From: Enterobacter sichuanensis
Lineage (GTDB): Bacteria > Pseudomonadota > Gammaproteobacteria > Enterobacterales > Enterobacteriaceae
Direction: 5' to 3'
DNA length: 53,677 nucleotides
Assembly (NCBI RefSeq): GCF_002939185.1
Contig: NZ_POVL01000036.1
Location: 1 to 53,677, forward strand
Shown: positions 53,610 through 53,677 of the stretch, piece by piece
How the letters are laid out: each line of letters starts with the position of its first letter
How positions within the stretch are numbered: position 1 is the stretch's first letter
Position numbers and translations under genes: made by a program
The notes under the pieces: model-generated
What the model was told of the DNA's origin: nothing
The model's input: only the letters and a program-made list of their open reading frames with translations
Databases searched by the model: none

Positions 53610-53677
53610 ATGTTGTCATTGCATGGTAAGCATGGCGTGGTTATTAGCCGGATACCCGTCATGCAAAACGGGTTAGG
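53610..53677 (+). CDS. yjjQ: LuxR-type regulator YjjQ (5' fragment)
   Basis: The window ends inside this gene. The 22 visible residues, ATG at 53610 after a GGAGGG site, include His-Gly-Val-Val-Ile-Ser-Arg-Ile-Pro-Val-Met-Gln-Asn-Gly-Leu, matching the start of E. coli YjjQ. The position, divergent from yjjPB, supports it. The full protein would have a LuxR-type helix-turn-helix and represses flagellar and capsule genes in E. coli. Confidence 0.85.
   Translation, partial: MLSLHGKHGVVISRIPVMQNGL

Overview
The window is chromosomal DNA from a member of the Enterobacteriaceae, most probably the Enterobacter cloacae complex. The fosA product looks, from memory, nearly identical to the FosA2 type of that group. 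Gene content and order otherwise follow the E. coli 98-99.5 min region (yjiR, yjiS, yjiN, yjiA, yjiX, btsT, tsr, opgB, yjjA, dnaC, dnaT, yjjB, yjjP, yjjQ), and REP/BIME palindromes are scattered between genes. No rRNA, tRNA, CRISPR array, intact insertion sequence or prophage was seen.

Layout. 1-620: AT-rich debris holding a frameshifted membrane-protein pseudogene. 624-2253: a tryptophanyl-tRNA synthetase (TrpRS) preceded by an apparent trp-type attenuator (a 17-residue leader peptide with tandem Trp codons and alternative hairpins), divergent from fosA. 2239-5965: a LacI regulator, a cytoplasmic family-5-like glycosidase and a GPH sugar symporter, forming a small sugar-use module. 5999-16733: a VOC protein, a DeoR regulator, a ClpP-like protease with an altered catalytic triad, the RoxA oxygenase, two MocR regulators, DUF1127 YjiS, an AhpD-like protein, a LysR regulator with an aldehyde dehydrogenase, a monooxygenase and an ArsR regulator. 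16880-20748: a MarR-HlyD-DUF2955 efflux operon and YjiN.

20749-27683 is the most accessory part. It holds an AT-rich type VI secretion cargo cassette (a Tlde1-like L,D-transpeptidase effector broken by an in-frame TGA, a secreted presumptive immunity protein, and Hcp). RhtB and AraC genes, sad, yfaZ and a phytase-like esterase follow. In E. coli K-12 the corresponding interval, between yjiS and yjiA, carries the restriction 'immigration control' genes, so this is a variable locus.

27753-31139 carries yjiA, yjiX and the pyruvate symporter gene btsT. 31331-32248 is a WYL regulator. 32426-43350 is a complete 4-hydroxyphenylacetate (homoprotocatechuate) catabolic cluster: hpaR divergent from hpaG-E-D-F-H-I-X-A, then hpaBC. 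HpaBC makes homoprotocatechuate, HpaD opens the ring, and HpaE, F, G, H and I convert the product to pyruvate and succinic semialdehyde. The sad gene about 7 kb away could oxidise that semialdehyde to succinate, and BtsT handles pyruvate, but these links are inference.

43434-53677: the serine chemoreceptor Tsr with a flagellar sigma-28 promoter, a GNAT protein, OpgB, YjjA, the primosomal DnaC and DnaT, Ohr and OhrR, a TetR regulator, the YjjPB exporter and the first codons of yjjQ.

All identifications come from reading motifs and from recalled family sequences. No database search was run.
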